DNA of 64,000 nucleotides from Streptomyces fulvorobeus (GTDB taxonomy: Bacteria > Actinomycetota > Actinomycetes > Streptomycetales > Streptomycetaceae): NCBI RefSeq assembly GCF_013167895.1, contig NZ_BLWC01000001.1, positions 620,001-684,000 of the forward strand. Direction: 5' to 3'. Below, in pieces: positions 48,264 through 57,408 of the stretch. Position 1 is the first letter of the stretch. Every line of letters begins with the position of its first letter. Made by a program: the position numbers and the translations under genes. The notes below the pieces were generated by a model. That model was not told the origin of the DNA. It did no database searches and was given only the letters and a program-made list of their open reading frames with translations.

Positions 48264-49043
48264 ATGGAAATGAATGCCTCCTACACCAGCTTCGTCGCGG
48301 TCGGCGACTCCTTCACCGAGGGCATGTCGGACCTGCTCCCCGACGGCTCCTACCGCGGCTGGGCCGATGTCCTGGCCGCCCGCCTCGCGGCCCGTACGCC
48401 CGGATTCCGGTACGCCAACCTCGCCGTGCGCGGGAAGCTGATCGGGCAGATCGTCGACGAACAGGTGGGCGTCGCCGCGGCCATGCGGGCGGACGTCGTC
48501 ACGCTCGTGGGCGGGCTCAACGACACCCTGCGGCCGAAGTGCGACATGGGCCTGGTGCGGGCCAGGCTGGAGGAGGCCGTCGAACGGCTGGCGCCGTCCT
48601 GCGGGCAGCTGGTCCTCATGCGCAGCCCGGGGCGCAACGGCCCGGTGATGCAACGCTTCCGGCCGCGGATGGAGGAGCTGTTCTCCCTGATCGACGACCT
48701 GGCCGCCCGGCACGGGGCGCTGGTGGTCGATCTGTACGGCGCGGCGTCCCTGGGCGACCCGCGGATGTGGGACGTCGACCGGCTGCATCTCACCGCGGAG
48801 GGCCACCGCCGGGTCGCCGAGGCGGTGTGGCAGGCGCTGGGACTCCCCGCGGAGCACGAGTGGCACACGCCGGTGCCCGCGACGCTGCCGCCCCGGTGGG
48901 TGGTGCGGCGGGCCGAGGACGTGCGGTTCGCGAGGCAGCATCTTGCGCCGTGGATCGGACGGCGGCTGACGGGCAGGTCGTCCGGTGACGGCCGCCCGCC
49001 CAAGCGGGCCGAACTGCTCCCGTTCGAGCCGCCTTCCAGCTGA
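48264..49043 (+). CDS. SGNH/GDSL-type hydrolase
   Basis: A 259-aa esterase/lipase-fold protein. Block I is VAVGDSFTEGM with the nucleophile Ser (~17), block III GGLNDTL, and block V DVDRLHLTAEGH with the Asp-His pair. No signal peptide, so cytosolic. Substrate unknown. Confidence 0.9.
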   Translation: MEMNASYTSFVAVGDSFTEGMSDLLPDGSYRGWADVLAARLAARTPGFRYANLAVRGKLIGQIVDEQVGVAAAMRADVVTLVGGLNDTLRPKCDMGLVRARLEEAVERLAPSCGQLVLMRSPGRNGPVMQRFRPRMEELFSLIDDLAARHGALVVDLYGAASLGDPRMWDVDRLHLTAEGHRRVAEAVWQALGLPAEHEWHTPVPATLPPRWVVRRAEDVRFARQHLAPWIGRRLTGRSSGDGRPPKRAELLPFEPPSS

Positions 49044-49171
49044 CCGCTCAGGGGCCCGTGAGGCGCTGGGGACCGGTGCCCGCCTCCGCCTCCGCAGCGG
49101 CCTCGCCCGCGGTGGATCTCTCGTAGCAACCGACAAGTCCACCCGCGGCGCCGACATGAAGGAACCGCCAG

Positions 49172-49177
49172 TAGAAT
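49172..49177 (+). promoter_or_regulatory. -10 hexamer implying leaderless purB mRNA
   Basis: TAGAAT ends 8 nt before the GTG start of purB, so transcription would begin at or next to the start codon. No ribosome-binding sequence precedes the GTG, and no good -35 is seen. Confidence 0.5.
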
Positions 49178-49185
49178 CTGCACAC

Positions 49186-50628
49186 GTGACTGCTGTGTCT
49201 GCGAAGCCTCGTATCCCCAATGTCCTGGCCGGCCGCTACGCCTCCACGGAGCTGGCCGTCCTCTGGTCCCCCGAGCAGAAGGTGAAGCTGGAGCGTCAGC
49301 TGTGGCTGGCGGTGCTGCGCGCTCAGAAGGACCTCGGGATCGAGGTGCCGGACGCCGCCCTCGCCGACTACGAGCGCGTACTCGACCAGGTCGACCTGGC
49401 CTCGATCGCCGAGCGCGAGAAGATCACCCGGCACGACGTGAAGGCCCGGATCGAGGAGTTCAACGCTCTCGCCGGCCACGAGCAGGTCCACAAGGGCATG
49501 ACGTCCCGGGACCTCACGGAGAACGTCGAGCAGCTTCAGATCCGGCTCTCGCTGGAACTGATGCGTGACCGCACGGTGGCGGTCCTGGCCCGGCTCGGCA
49601 AGCTGTCGGGTGAGTACCGCGAGCTGGTCATGGCCGGCCGGTCCCACAACGTCGCCGCACAGGCGACGACGCTCGGCAAGCGGTTCGCGACCGCCGCGGA
49701 CGAGATGCTGGTGGCGTACGCACGGCTGGAGGATCTCCTCGGCCGGTACCCGCTGCGCGGCATCAAGGGCCCCGTCGGCACCGCGCAGGACATGCTGGAC
49801 CTGCTCGGCGGCGACGCCGCGAAACTCGCCGACCTGGAGCAGCGCATCGCGGGGCACCTCGGATTCGCCCAGGCGTTCACCTCGGTCGGCCAGGTCTATC
49901 CCCGCTCGCTCGACTACGACGTGGTGACCGCGCTCGTCCAGCTGGCCGCCGCACCCTCGTCCGTCGCGAAGACCGTACGGCTGATGGCCGGCCACGAACT
50001 GGTGACCGAGGGCTTCAAGCCCGGTCAGGTCGGCTCGTCCGCCATGCCGCACAAGATGAACACCCGCTCCTGCGAGCGTGTCAACGGTCTGATGGTGATC
50101 CTGCGCGGTTACGCCTCGATGACGGGCGAGCTGGCGGGCGACCAGTGGAACGAGGGCGACGTGTCCTGCTCCGTGGTCCGCCGGGTGGCCCTGCCGGACG
50201 CGTTCTTCGCGTTCGACGGCCTCCTGGAGACGTTCCTGACGGTACTGGACGAGTTCGGTGCGTTCCCCGCGGTCGTCGCACGTGAGCTGGACCGCTACCT
50301 GCCGTTCCTCGCCACGACCAAGGTCCTCATGGGCGCGGTACGCGCCGGAGTGGGCCGGGAGGTGGCACACGAGGCGATCAAGGAGCACGCCGTCGCCTCC
50401 GCGCTCGCCATGCGGGAGCAGGGCGCGGAGCGCAACGAACTGCTGGACAAGCTGGCCGCCGACGAGCGCATCCCGCTGGACCGTGCGCAGCTGGACGCGC
50501 TGATGGCCGACAAGCTGTCCTTCACAGGTGCGGCGGGCGACCAGGTCACGGCCGTGGTCTCCCGGATCGAGGAGATCACCGAGCAGCACCCCGGGGCCGC
50601 GGGTTACACCCCGGGCTCCATCCTCTGA
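49186..50628 (+). CDS. purB: Adenylosuccinate lyase
   Basis: A 480-aa fumarase-superfamily enzyme of purine synthesis, cleaving SAICAR and adenylosuccinate. Marks: HEQVHKGMTSRDLTENVEQ, MAGRSHNVAAQATTLGKRF, and the signature GSSAMPHKMN with the catalytic Ser loop. The GTG at 49186 (VTAVSAKPRIPN) gives the usual streptomycete length; an ATG at 49156 is possible but overlaps the putative -10. Confidence 0.95.
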   Translation: MTAVSAKPRIPNVLAGRYASTELAVLWSPEQKVKLERQLWLAVLRAQKDLGIEVPDAALADYERVLDQVDLASIAEREKITRHDVKARIEEFNALAGHEQVHKGMTSRDLTENVEQLQIRLSLELMRDRTVAVLARLGKLSGEYRELVMAGRSHNVAAQATTLGKRFATAADEMLVAYARLEDLLGRYPLRGIKGPVGTAQDMLDLLGGDAAKLADLEQRIAGHLGFAQAFTSVGQVYPRSLDYDVVTALVQLAAAPSSVAKTVRLMAGHELVTEGFKPGQVGSSAMPHKMNTRSCERVNGLMVILRGYASMTGELAGDQWNEGDVSCSVVRRVALPDAFFAFDGLLETFLTVLDEFGAFPAVVARELDRYLPFLATTKVLMGAVRAGVGREVAHEAIKEHAVASALAMREQGAERNELLDKLAADERIPLDRAQLDALMADKLSFTGAAGDQVTAVVSRIEEITEQHPGAAGYTPGSIL

Positions 50629-50656
50629 CAGCCGGACAACGGCACCGGATGACTCG

Positions 50657-51217
50657 ATGACTCCTGAAGAACTCCTGGCCGCCCGCGACCGCATCGTCCC
50701 CGATGTGGTCGCGGGCGGTCTGCGCGTGCTGTTCTGCGGCATCAACCCCAGCCTCACGACCGCTGCGACCGGCTTCCACTTCGCCCACCCGGGCAACCGC
50801 TTCTGGCCGGTGCTCCATCTGTCGGGCTTCACACCCGGGCGGCTGAAACCCTCGGACCAGGGCGAACTGTTGGGTTACGGCCTGGGCATCACCAACGTCG
50901 TGGCGCGAGCGAGCGCGCGTGCCGACGAACTGAGCGCCGCGGAGTTCCGCGAGGGCGGTCGAATCCTGACGGCGAAGGTGGCGCACCTGGAACCGCAGTG
51001 GCTGGCCGTCGTCGGCGTCACCGCCTACCGCACCGCCTTCGGTGAGCGCCGCGCTCAGATCGGGCCGCAGGAGCGGAGGATCGGCGGGGCGCGCGTCTGG
51101 GCCCTCCCCAACCCCAGCGGGCTCAACGCCCACTGGACCGTGCGGACGATGGCCGAGGAGTACGGCCGCCTCCGCGCCGCCGCGTCCGGCGACAGCCCGT
51201 CCCTGGCCGACAGCTGA
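50657..51217 (+). CDS. mug: G/U mismatch-specific DNA glycosylase
   Basis: A 186-aa uracil-DNA glycosylase-fold protein removing U or ethenocytosine opposite G. The active-site loop reads FCGINPSLTTAATGFHFAHPGNRFW and the second motif LPNPSGLNAHW. It is 28 nt after purB on the same strand. Confidence 0.92.
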   Translation: MTPEELLAARDRIVPDVVAGGLRVLFCGINPSLTTAATGFHFAHPGNRFWPVLHLSGFTPGRLKPSDQGELLGYGLGITNVVARASARADELSAAEFREGGRILTAKVAHLEPQWLAVVGVTAYRTAFGERRAQIGPQERRIGGARVWALPNPSGLNAHWTVRTMAEEYGRLRAAASGDSPSLADS

Positions 51218-51348
51218 GCCGGCCCGCGCACCGCGGCGCTTCTGGTCCGCCCGACCACGAGCGCGCTGCGGCCCTGTGACACCGCGTCCGTGGTCCTGCT
51301 GTGCGGCCGTCCGGTTCCGGGGATGTGGAGGGGACGGGCCGGGCGCGG

Positions 51349-51783
51349 TCAGGGTGGGTCGACCACCGTGACCAGCACGCTCAGCTCGCAGCCCGGTCCG
51401 CTGTCCTGCTGGTGCAGCCCTAGGGCTATCCAGCGTTCCTCGATCCGCCACAGCTGGAGGTACTCGCAGCTCGCCACCGGATCAGCCCAGGGCTCGGCTA
51501 TCTCCTCCCCGGCGGCCATCCGCGCCTGCGCGCTCCACAGGCTGACGAGCTCCGGCTCGCCCCATCGCAGGGTCAGCAGCGTGAGCAGCGCATCGTGCTC
51601 GGCGACGCACTGCGCCCGGTGCTCCAGACGCTCCGTCCCGCCGCTCCCCCAGTGCTCGTCGGTGTGCAGGAACGCTCTGTGGTAGCCGGGCCCGCTGACT
51701 CCCGAGCCCGCCGGGGTGCGCTCCGACGGGAAATCCCGGGCGCGCATCCCGTCGATGAGTCGGAGGTGGTGTGCGGTCGTCAT
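51349..51783 (-). CDS. Hypothetical protein, 144 aa
   Basis: I do not recognise a domain. MTTAHHLRLIDGMRARDFP onward is a soluble alpha/beta sequence with a Trp-rich centre (LWRIEERWIALGL) and no signal or membrane segment. Codon use is normal for the window and lengths suggest a lineage-restricted protein. It stands alone between mug and the ROK gene. Confidence 0.65.
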   Translation of the reverse strand: MTTAHHLRLIDGMRARDFPSERTPAGSGVSGPGYHRAFLHTDEHWGSGGTERLEHRAQCVAEHDALLTLLTLRWGEPELVSLWSAQARMAAGEEIAEPWADPVASCEYLQLWRIEERWIALGLHQQDSGPGCELSVLVTVVDPP

Positions 51784-52121
51784 ACCGTCAGTAAACCGCT
51801 CGCCACTGACAAGTGACGCCCTGCCGGGCGGGGATGGGGGTTTCCGGCCGCTCCCGGCTCCCTGGGCGGTGCCGTCACGCGCCCCCGATCCGCCTCCCCT
51901 ATCTGTCCGGGGCCGACCTCCTCAGTCGCATGTCGGCGCCGTTCCGGCCAAGTTGGGGGCAAGGGATCGCACCCAGCGGAAATCGTCGCGCACGAGTCCG
52001 GTTTCGTCGCTCCGCGCTGCCGCGGGTCACCTCTCGGTACCGGCTCCGGCCCGTGGTCGCCGCGCCCCCGACCAGCGAGTACGATCCGGCAGAACATGCG
52101 CGCGAGCTGGGAGGACACACC

Positions 52122-53279
52122 GTGGGCCAGCTGACCGGCGGGGATCCGTCACTGTTGAGGCGGATCAACTCCGCGGTGGTACTGCACGCTCTCAGGGGCG
52201 CGGGTTCTCCCACACTGACGGACCTGACCCGGATCACGGGACTCTCCCGCCCCACGGTCGAGGGTGTCGTCGAAGGGCTCTTCGAGGCCGGGCTGGTCGT
52301 CGAGGCGCAGGCCGACGAAGGCGAGGCACGGCGCCAGGGGCGGCCTGCCAGGCGGTTCCGTTTCCGGGCCGAGGCCGGGCACCTGCTGGGGGTCGAGATC
52401 GGGCCGCACCGGGTCTCGGCCCTGCTGTCGGGGCTGGACGGCCGCATCATCGGGGCCGGTTCGCGCGCGGTGTCAGAGACGGCCGGGGCGGACGACCGGC
52501 TGGACCAGGTCAGGACGGTGATAGCCGACCTCCTGCGGCGCACGGGAGTGGCCCGCAGCAGCCTGCGGGCGGTCGGCGTGGGCAGCCCCGGCATCGTGGA
52601 GGCGGACGGCACCGTACGGCTGGGGACCGCTCTGCCGGAGTGGACCGGACTGGCCCTCGGGGAGCGGCTGCGGCGTTCGTTCCGGTGTCCCGTGCTCGTG
52701 GAGAACGACGCCAACGCCGCGGCGGTGGCCGAGCACTGGAAAGGCGCGGCGACGGAGTCGGACGACATCGTGTTCGTCCTGGCGGGACTGAGCCCCGGGG
52801 CCGGTGCGCTGATCGGCGGGCGGCTGCACCGGGGATACGGCGGGGCTGCCGGGGAGATCGGCGCACTGCATCTGCTGGGGCGGGACGTGACGCCGGAGCG
52901 GTTGCTGTCGACGACCGACACCCCGCTCGAACCACTGGACGAGCACGCGGTGGCCGCGGTCTTCGCGCAGGCACGGCGGGGTGACCCCGATGCGCAGGCG
53001 GCCGTCGAGCGGTTCATCCAGCGGCTGGTGCACGACGTCGCCGCTCTGGTGCTCGCGCTCGATCCGGAGCTCGTGGTGATCGGTGGCTGGGCCGCCGGGC
53101 TGGACGGCGTACTCGACCCGCTGCGCGGGGAGCTGGCGCGCTACTGCCTGCGCCCGCCCCGGGTCACGCTCTCCCTGCTGGGGGAGGCGGCCGTCGCGAC
53201 CGGGGCCCTGCGGCTGGCGCTCGACCATGTGGAGGAGCAGTTGTTCGCGGTGGAGGGCACGGTGACGGCCCGCCGCTGA
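52122..53279 (+). CDS. ROK-family transcriptional regulator, zinc motif absent
   Basis: A 385-aa NagC/XylR-type protein: winged HTH (~12-70, LTDLTRITGLSRPTVEGVVEGL), then an actin-like sugar-kinase fold with GVGSPGIVEADG and VENDANAAAVAEHW. The usual zinc motif C-x-C-G-x2-G-C after GEIGALHLL is missing; Arg-Asp-Val-Thr stands there instead, so sugar binding may differ. GTG 52122 is preceded by GGGAGGA at 7 nt; longer frames up to 51813 are not supported. Confidence 0.88.
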   Translation: MGQLTGGDPSLLRRINSAVVLHALRGAGSPTLTDLTRITGLSRPTVEGVVEGLFEAGLVVEAQADEGEARRQGRPARRFRFRAEAGHLLGVEIGPHRVSALLSGLDGRIIGAGSRAVSETAGADDRLDQVRTVIADLLRRTGVARSSLRAVGVGSPGIVEADGTVRLGTALPEWTGLALGERLRRSFRCPVLVENDANAAAVAEHWKGAATESDDIVFVLAGLSPGAGALIGGRLHRGYGGAAGEIGALHLLGRDVTPERLLSTTDTPLEPLDEHAVAAVFAQARRGDPDAQAAVERFIQRLVHDVAALVLALDPELVVIGGWAAGLDGVLDPLRGELARYCLRPPRVTLSLLGEAAVATGALRLALDHVEEQLFAVEGTVTARR

Positions 53280-53294
53280 AACGCGACGGGCCGT

Positions 53295-53354
53295 ACGGTG
53301 CGAGGCGGGACGGTGCGAGGCGGGACGGTGCGAAACCGGCCGGTGCGGGGCGGG
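53295..53354. repeat. 15-bp tandem repeat, four units
   Basis: ACGGTGCGAGGCGGG is repeated exactly (53295-53309, 53310-53324), followed by two diverged units (53325-53339, 53340-53354). It lies in the 133-bp convergent spacer between the ROK and GntR genes. Confidence 0.9.
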
Positions 53355-53412
53355 TCGGCCCTGGTCCGGGTCGCACAGCTCGGGAGCTGGGACACAGAAG
53401 GGCCTGCGGAGG

Positions 53413-54177
53413 TCAGGAAGCCTGGCGCTCCTGGTCGTCGTGGCGGATCTCCAGTGCGCCCGAGTCACCGAAGGTGAGCCGGCAGGTGTCGGCCCGGTAG
53501 GTGGCTACGGACACCGCCGCCGTGCCGCCCGCCGCGAAGTACCGCGTGGTGACCACGAGTACCGGGGCGCCCGGGAGCCTGTCGAGCTCCTTGGCGTCGT
53601 CCGCCCGCGCGGAACCCAGTTCCACCGAGCGGTCCTGGCCGTTGAGACCCAGCCGGTCCAGTTCGCGAAGGACGCTCCGTGCCCGGGCAGGACCTGAGGG
53701 TGCGTCGATCGCGGAGAGGGCGGGCACCGAGGAGGCGGGGACGTAGAGGAGTTCCGCCGCGAGCGGCTGTCCGTGACTGACGCGGATGCGCCGCACCCGG
53801 TGCACGGTGTCCCCGGTGTCCGCGTCGAACAGCGCCTGCACGACCGCGGGGGCGGGCCCGGTGGTGCAGTCGGCGGGCTGCCACGCCTCGCCGGTGCCAC
53901 CCGTCCAGTCCTGCTGCGCGGTGGACACGGCGACGCCCACGCGGGGCGGAGCGACGGTGGTTCCCACGCCTCGGCGACGCTGGAGCCTGCCTTCGAGTTC
54001 CAGCTGTTCCAGAGCCTGCCGGAGCGTGGCTCTGGCGACACCGAACCGGGCCGCGAGGTCACGCTCGTTGGGCAGGATCTCCCCCACCGCGAAGTCCGAG
54101 TCGAGTGCCTCACTGAGCACGGTCTTGAGGTGCCAGTACTTCGGCTCCTGTACCGATTCCAGCTGCGTGGTCCCCAC
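53413..54177 (-). CDS. GntR-family regulator with UTRA domain (HutC type)
   Basis: A 254-aa regulator: winged HTH (~10-78, EILPNERDLAARFGVARATLRQAL) and a C-terminal UTRA ligand domain (~95-245). The HutC/DasR group usually senses amino sugars, histidine derivatives or similar. GTG 54177 is preceded by GGAGG at 5 nt; in-frame starts up to 54315 exist but would lie over the promoter. Upstream palindrome suggests autoregulation. Confidence 0.88.
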   Translation of the reverse strand: MGTTQLESVQEPKYWHLKTVLSEALDSDFAVGEILPNERDLAARFGVARATLRQALEQLELEGRLQRRRGVGTTVAPPRVGVAVSTAQQDWTGGTGEAWQPADCTTGPAPAVVQALFDADTGDTVHRVRRIRVSHGQPLAAELLYVPASSVPALSAIDAPSGPARARSVLRELDRLGLNGQDRSVELGSARADDAKELDRLPGAPVLVVTTRYFAAGGTAAVSVATYRADTCRLTFGDSGALEIRHDDQERQAS

Positions 54178-54251
54178 CCTGTCCTCCGCAATCGCCCAGC
54201 GGCTTTCCGCGACGTTATTTATTAAAGGTTCCTGTCTTAACGTTGTGACCA

Positions 54252-54282
54252 TAGGACGACGCCTCCCCTTGGTCAAGACCAA
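54252..54282 (-). promoter_or_regulatory. GntR gene promoter with HutC-type operator
   Basis: On the minus strand TTGACC, a 17-nt spacer and TATGGT form a promoter. The palindrome TTGGTC-AA-GACCAA (54269-54282) covers the -35. It resembles the GGTCTAGACC core of DasR/HutC operators (only the centre differs), so control by the encoded GntR protein or by DasR is possible. Confidence 0.6.
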
Positions 54283-54368
54283 TCCTCCCGCAGTAACGGA
54301 AAGAAACGGGTCCATACCGCAGAGCGTTCACGGGACGTTCGTGATGCCGTGAGCCGCGCGCAGCACAA

Positions 54369-54397
54369 AACCCCACGTCCGGGCAGGTCGTGGGGTT
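54369..54397 (-). terminator. Terminator after the ECF41 gene
   Basis: AACCCCACG and CGTGGGGTT (9-bp perfect stem, 11-nt loop); on the minus strand it is followed by TTTGTG. Confidence 0.65.
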
Positions 54398-54452
54398 CCG
54401 CGGAGGGGACGCGTGGGGCTCGGATTCGCTGAAGGTGCGGAATTGGCGGAAG

Positions 54453-55337
54453 TTAACCGGTGGGCAGTCCGGAGAGTTTGTCCGGATTACGAATGAGATA
54501 GACGCATTGAATCACGCCGTCCCTGATGTCCACCTGGAAGAACGTGTCCGGCTCGCCGTCGACGAGGATCACCAGCGCCGCGCCCCCGTTGAGTTCGGCG
54601 AACCGGAACTCCATGCCCGGACTCCGTTCCCCCCCGACCGCGATGAGGAAGCGGCCGACCTTGTCCGCGGTCTCGATGACCCGCCTCGGGGCCTTCGACT
54701 TGCCGCCGCTGTCACTGACGAGCCTCACGTCCGGCGCCAGCAGCGCCAGGAGTTGGTCGAGATCACCGCCGGACGCCGCGGCGAGGAAGCGTTCGGTCAG
54801 GTCGCGGCGCTCGGCCGGGTCCACGTCGTAGCGGGGTCTGCCCTCCTCCACGTGGCGCTTGGCGCGTCCGGCGAGCTGGCGCACCGCGGCCTCGGTCCGG
54901 TCGAGGGCGTCGGCGATCTCCGCGTACGGGAAGCCGAACGCCTCGCGCAGCACGAATACGGCGCGCTCCAGCGGGGAGAGGGACTCCAGCACGACGAGCA
55001 CCGCCATGGAGACGGATTCGGCGAGAATCGCCCGTTCCGCGGTGTCGGGGACGCGGGGGCCGAAGTCGGTGACGACCGGCTCGGGCAGCCATGGGCCGAC
55101 ATACGCCTCGCGCCGCGACTGGAGGTGGCGCAGCCGGTCGATGGCGAGGCGGGTGGTGACGCGTACGAGATAGGCCCGAGGCTCCCGTACGTCCTCCCGG
55201 TCCGCGGACGACCAGCGCAGCCATGCTTCCTGGACCACGTCCTCCGCGTCGGCGACGCGACCGAGCATGCGGTAGGCGACTCCGGCCAGCACGGGCCGGT
55301 GTTCTTCGAAGAGGTCGGTTGCGGGATCGGCTGTCAC
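54453..55337 (-). CDS. ECF41-group RNA polymerase sigma factor
   Basis: A 294-aa sigma factor: region 2 (~10-75, AYRMLGRVADAEDVVQEAWLR), region 4 (~105-160, YAEIADALDRTEAAVRQLAGR) and a ~110-residue SnoaL-like C-terminal domain. The latter carries DSGGKSKAP and NPDKL, the two hallmark motifs of ECF41, in which the extension takes the place of an anti-sigma factor. The usual ECF41 partner gene (a COE-type oxidoreductase, decarboxylase or epimerase) is not adjacent. GTG 55337 is chosen over GTG 55355 by family N-termini; neither has a strong ribosome-binding site. Confidence 0.88.
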   Translation of the reverse strand: MTADPATDLFEEHRPVLAGVAYRMLGRVADAEDVVQEAWLRWSSADREDVREPRAYLVRVTTRLAIDRLRHLQSRREAYVGPWLPEPVVTDFGPRVPDTAERAILAESVSMAVLVVLESLSPLERAVFVLREAFGFPYAEIADALDRTEAAVRQLAGRAKRHVEEGRPRYDVDPAERRDLTERFLAAASGGDLDQLLALLAPDVRLVSDSGGKSKAPRRVIETADKVGRFLIAVGGERSPGMEFRFAELNGGAALVILVDGEPDTFFQVDIRDGVIQCVYLIRNPDKLSGLPTG

Positions 55338-55701
55338 CGTGCCATCCCAGCCCACCGGGGGTGTGCTGTCCAGCGGGAATCACCACGGAGCCCTGAACTC
55401 CCGGCCACCGGGCGGCAACCGTCGCTGTGAACCACCGCTCCCGGCCCCGGACGGCCCCCGTACCGCCTGGCGAGGGCGGCCCCCTGCCCGACGCGTTCTG
55501 CGGGGCGATCAGCGTACGGCGTCCGCAGGTGGCCGAGACGGTGACCCGACCGGGTCCTGCGGCTTTCGTGCGGATGCCAGGGGCGCCCTGTTCACCTGCG
55601 GTTGGCGTGGTGGCCGCCGCCGGGCACTAGGCATGGGCCGGGACGGCGGGAACCAGCTCCGTCCCGACCGCACCACCGCCCAACGCCCCGGAGGCACATC
55701 C

Positions 55702-57281
55702 ATGTCGTCGCGTCCGCACATCCCGCACCCCGGCCGCCGCACCGTCCTGCGCGGCTCGCTCCTCGTCTCGGCCGCCACCGCACTTCCGGCCGCCGTCACC
55801 TCGGCCCCGGCCTTCGCGCTCGCCGGCAGGCCGAGTGCGGCGTGGGGCGTCCAGACGGGCGCGGTGACCTCGTCGTCCGCGCTCGTCTGGGTGCGATCGG
55901 ACCGCCCGGCGCAGATGCTCGTCGAGACGTCGGCCACCGAGTCGTTCCGCCGCGCCCGCAGATGGCACGGCCCGCTCGTCGGGACCCGTACGGACTTCAC
56001 CGGCACGACGCCCCTGTACGGGCTGCCGCCGGGCGAGCTGGTGCACTACCGGGTGACACTCGCCGACCCGCACGATCCGCGCCGCACGGGCAAGCCGGTG
56101 TACGGATCGTTCCGTACGGCTCCGGCCCGGCGGCGCGACGGCGTGCGCTTCCTCTGGTCGGGCGACATCGCCGGCCAGGGCTGGGGCATCAACCCGGACA
56201 TCGGCGGCTACCGGGTGTACGACGAGATGCGCCGCCTGGACCCCGACTTCTTCCTCTGCAGCGGGGACAGCATCTACGCGGACGGGGTGATCGAGCCGGC
56301 GGTGACGCTGCCCGACGGCCGGATCTGGCGCAACATCACCACCGAGGAGAAGTCGAAGGTCGCCGAGACCCTCGACGAGTACCGCGGGAACTTCCGGTAC
56401 AACCTGCTCGACGCGAACGTGCGCGCGTTCAACGCGCGGGTGCCCTCCGTCGTCCAGTGGGACGACCACGAAGTCCGCAACAACTGGTACCCCGGGCAGA
56501 TCCTCGACGATCCGCGCTACACCGAGAAGGACGTGGACGTGCTGGCGGCCCGGTCGATGCGGGCGTTCGGCGAGTACGTCCCCGCCCCGGCCGCGCACGG
56601 CCGCTCCAGCGGTGGGCGGATGCACCGCGTCGTACGGCACGGACCGCTCCTGGACGTCTTCGTCCTGGACATGCGCTCCTTCCGCAACCCCAACTCCCCC
56701 AACAGGCAGGCCGACGACACCACGGGCATCCTCGGTGCCGAGCAGCTCGCCTGGCTCAAGCGGGAGCTGTCGCGCTCGCGCGCCACCTGGAAGGTGATCG
56801 CCGCGGACATGCCGCTGGGTCTGGTCGTCGAGGACGGTGCCACGGACTTCGAGGCGGTGGCGCAGGGCGATCCCGGCGCTCCGCTCGGCCGCGAACTCCA
56901 GGTGGCCGACCTCCTGCGGTACATCAAGCGGCAGCGGATCACCGGCACGGTCTGGCTGACCGCCGACGTCCACTACACGGCGGCGCACCACTACTCCCCG
57001 AGCGCGCGGCCTTCGCGGACTTCGCGCCGTTCTGGGAGTTCGTCTCAGGGCCGCTGGCGGCCGGTGGCTTCCCGGCGAACAAGCTCGACGCCACTTTCGG
57101 GCCCGAGCGGGTCTTCGTCCGGGCGCCGCAGCGGGCGAACGTCTCCCCCATGGAGTCGCCCCAGCACTTCGGCGAGGTGGAGATCGACGGCGACAGCGGC
57201 GCACTCACGGTGCGGCTGCGGGCCCAGGGCGGGACGGTCCTGTTCAGCAAGGTGCTCCAGCCCGGGCTTACCGGCCAGTGA
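55702..57281 (+). CDS. phoD: PhoD-family alkaline phosphatase/phosphodiesterase, one frameshift
   Basis: A Tat-exported metallophosphatase (signal GRRTVLRGSLLVSA). Metal-site motifs are WSGDIAG, CSGDSIYAD, QWDDHEVRNNW and TADVHYTAAH. The frame fails at 56996-57001 (TCCCCGAGCGC); restoring one G (CCCCGGAG) joins HHYSP to ERAAFADFAPFWEF, giving 526 aa to the stop at 57281. ATG 55702 follows GGAGG. PhoD enzymes release phosphate from phosphoesters outside the cell. No PHO box was recognised upstream. Divergent from the ECF41 gene. Confidence 0.85.
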
Positions 57282-57408
57282 ACCGGGGGGAGCCGAAAAG
57301 CACCCCGAGAACCGGACAAAAAAGGATGATAGGCAGCCAGATACACACTTAACCCATCAGTCACAAGGCGTTCGTGACCAGGCAACACCGCTGGGCCACA
57401 GTGAGCAC

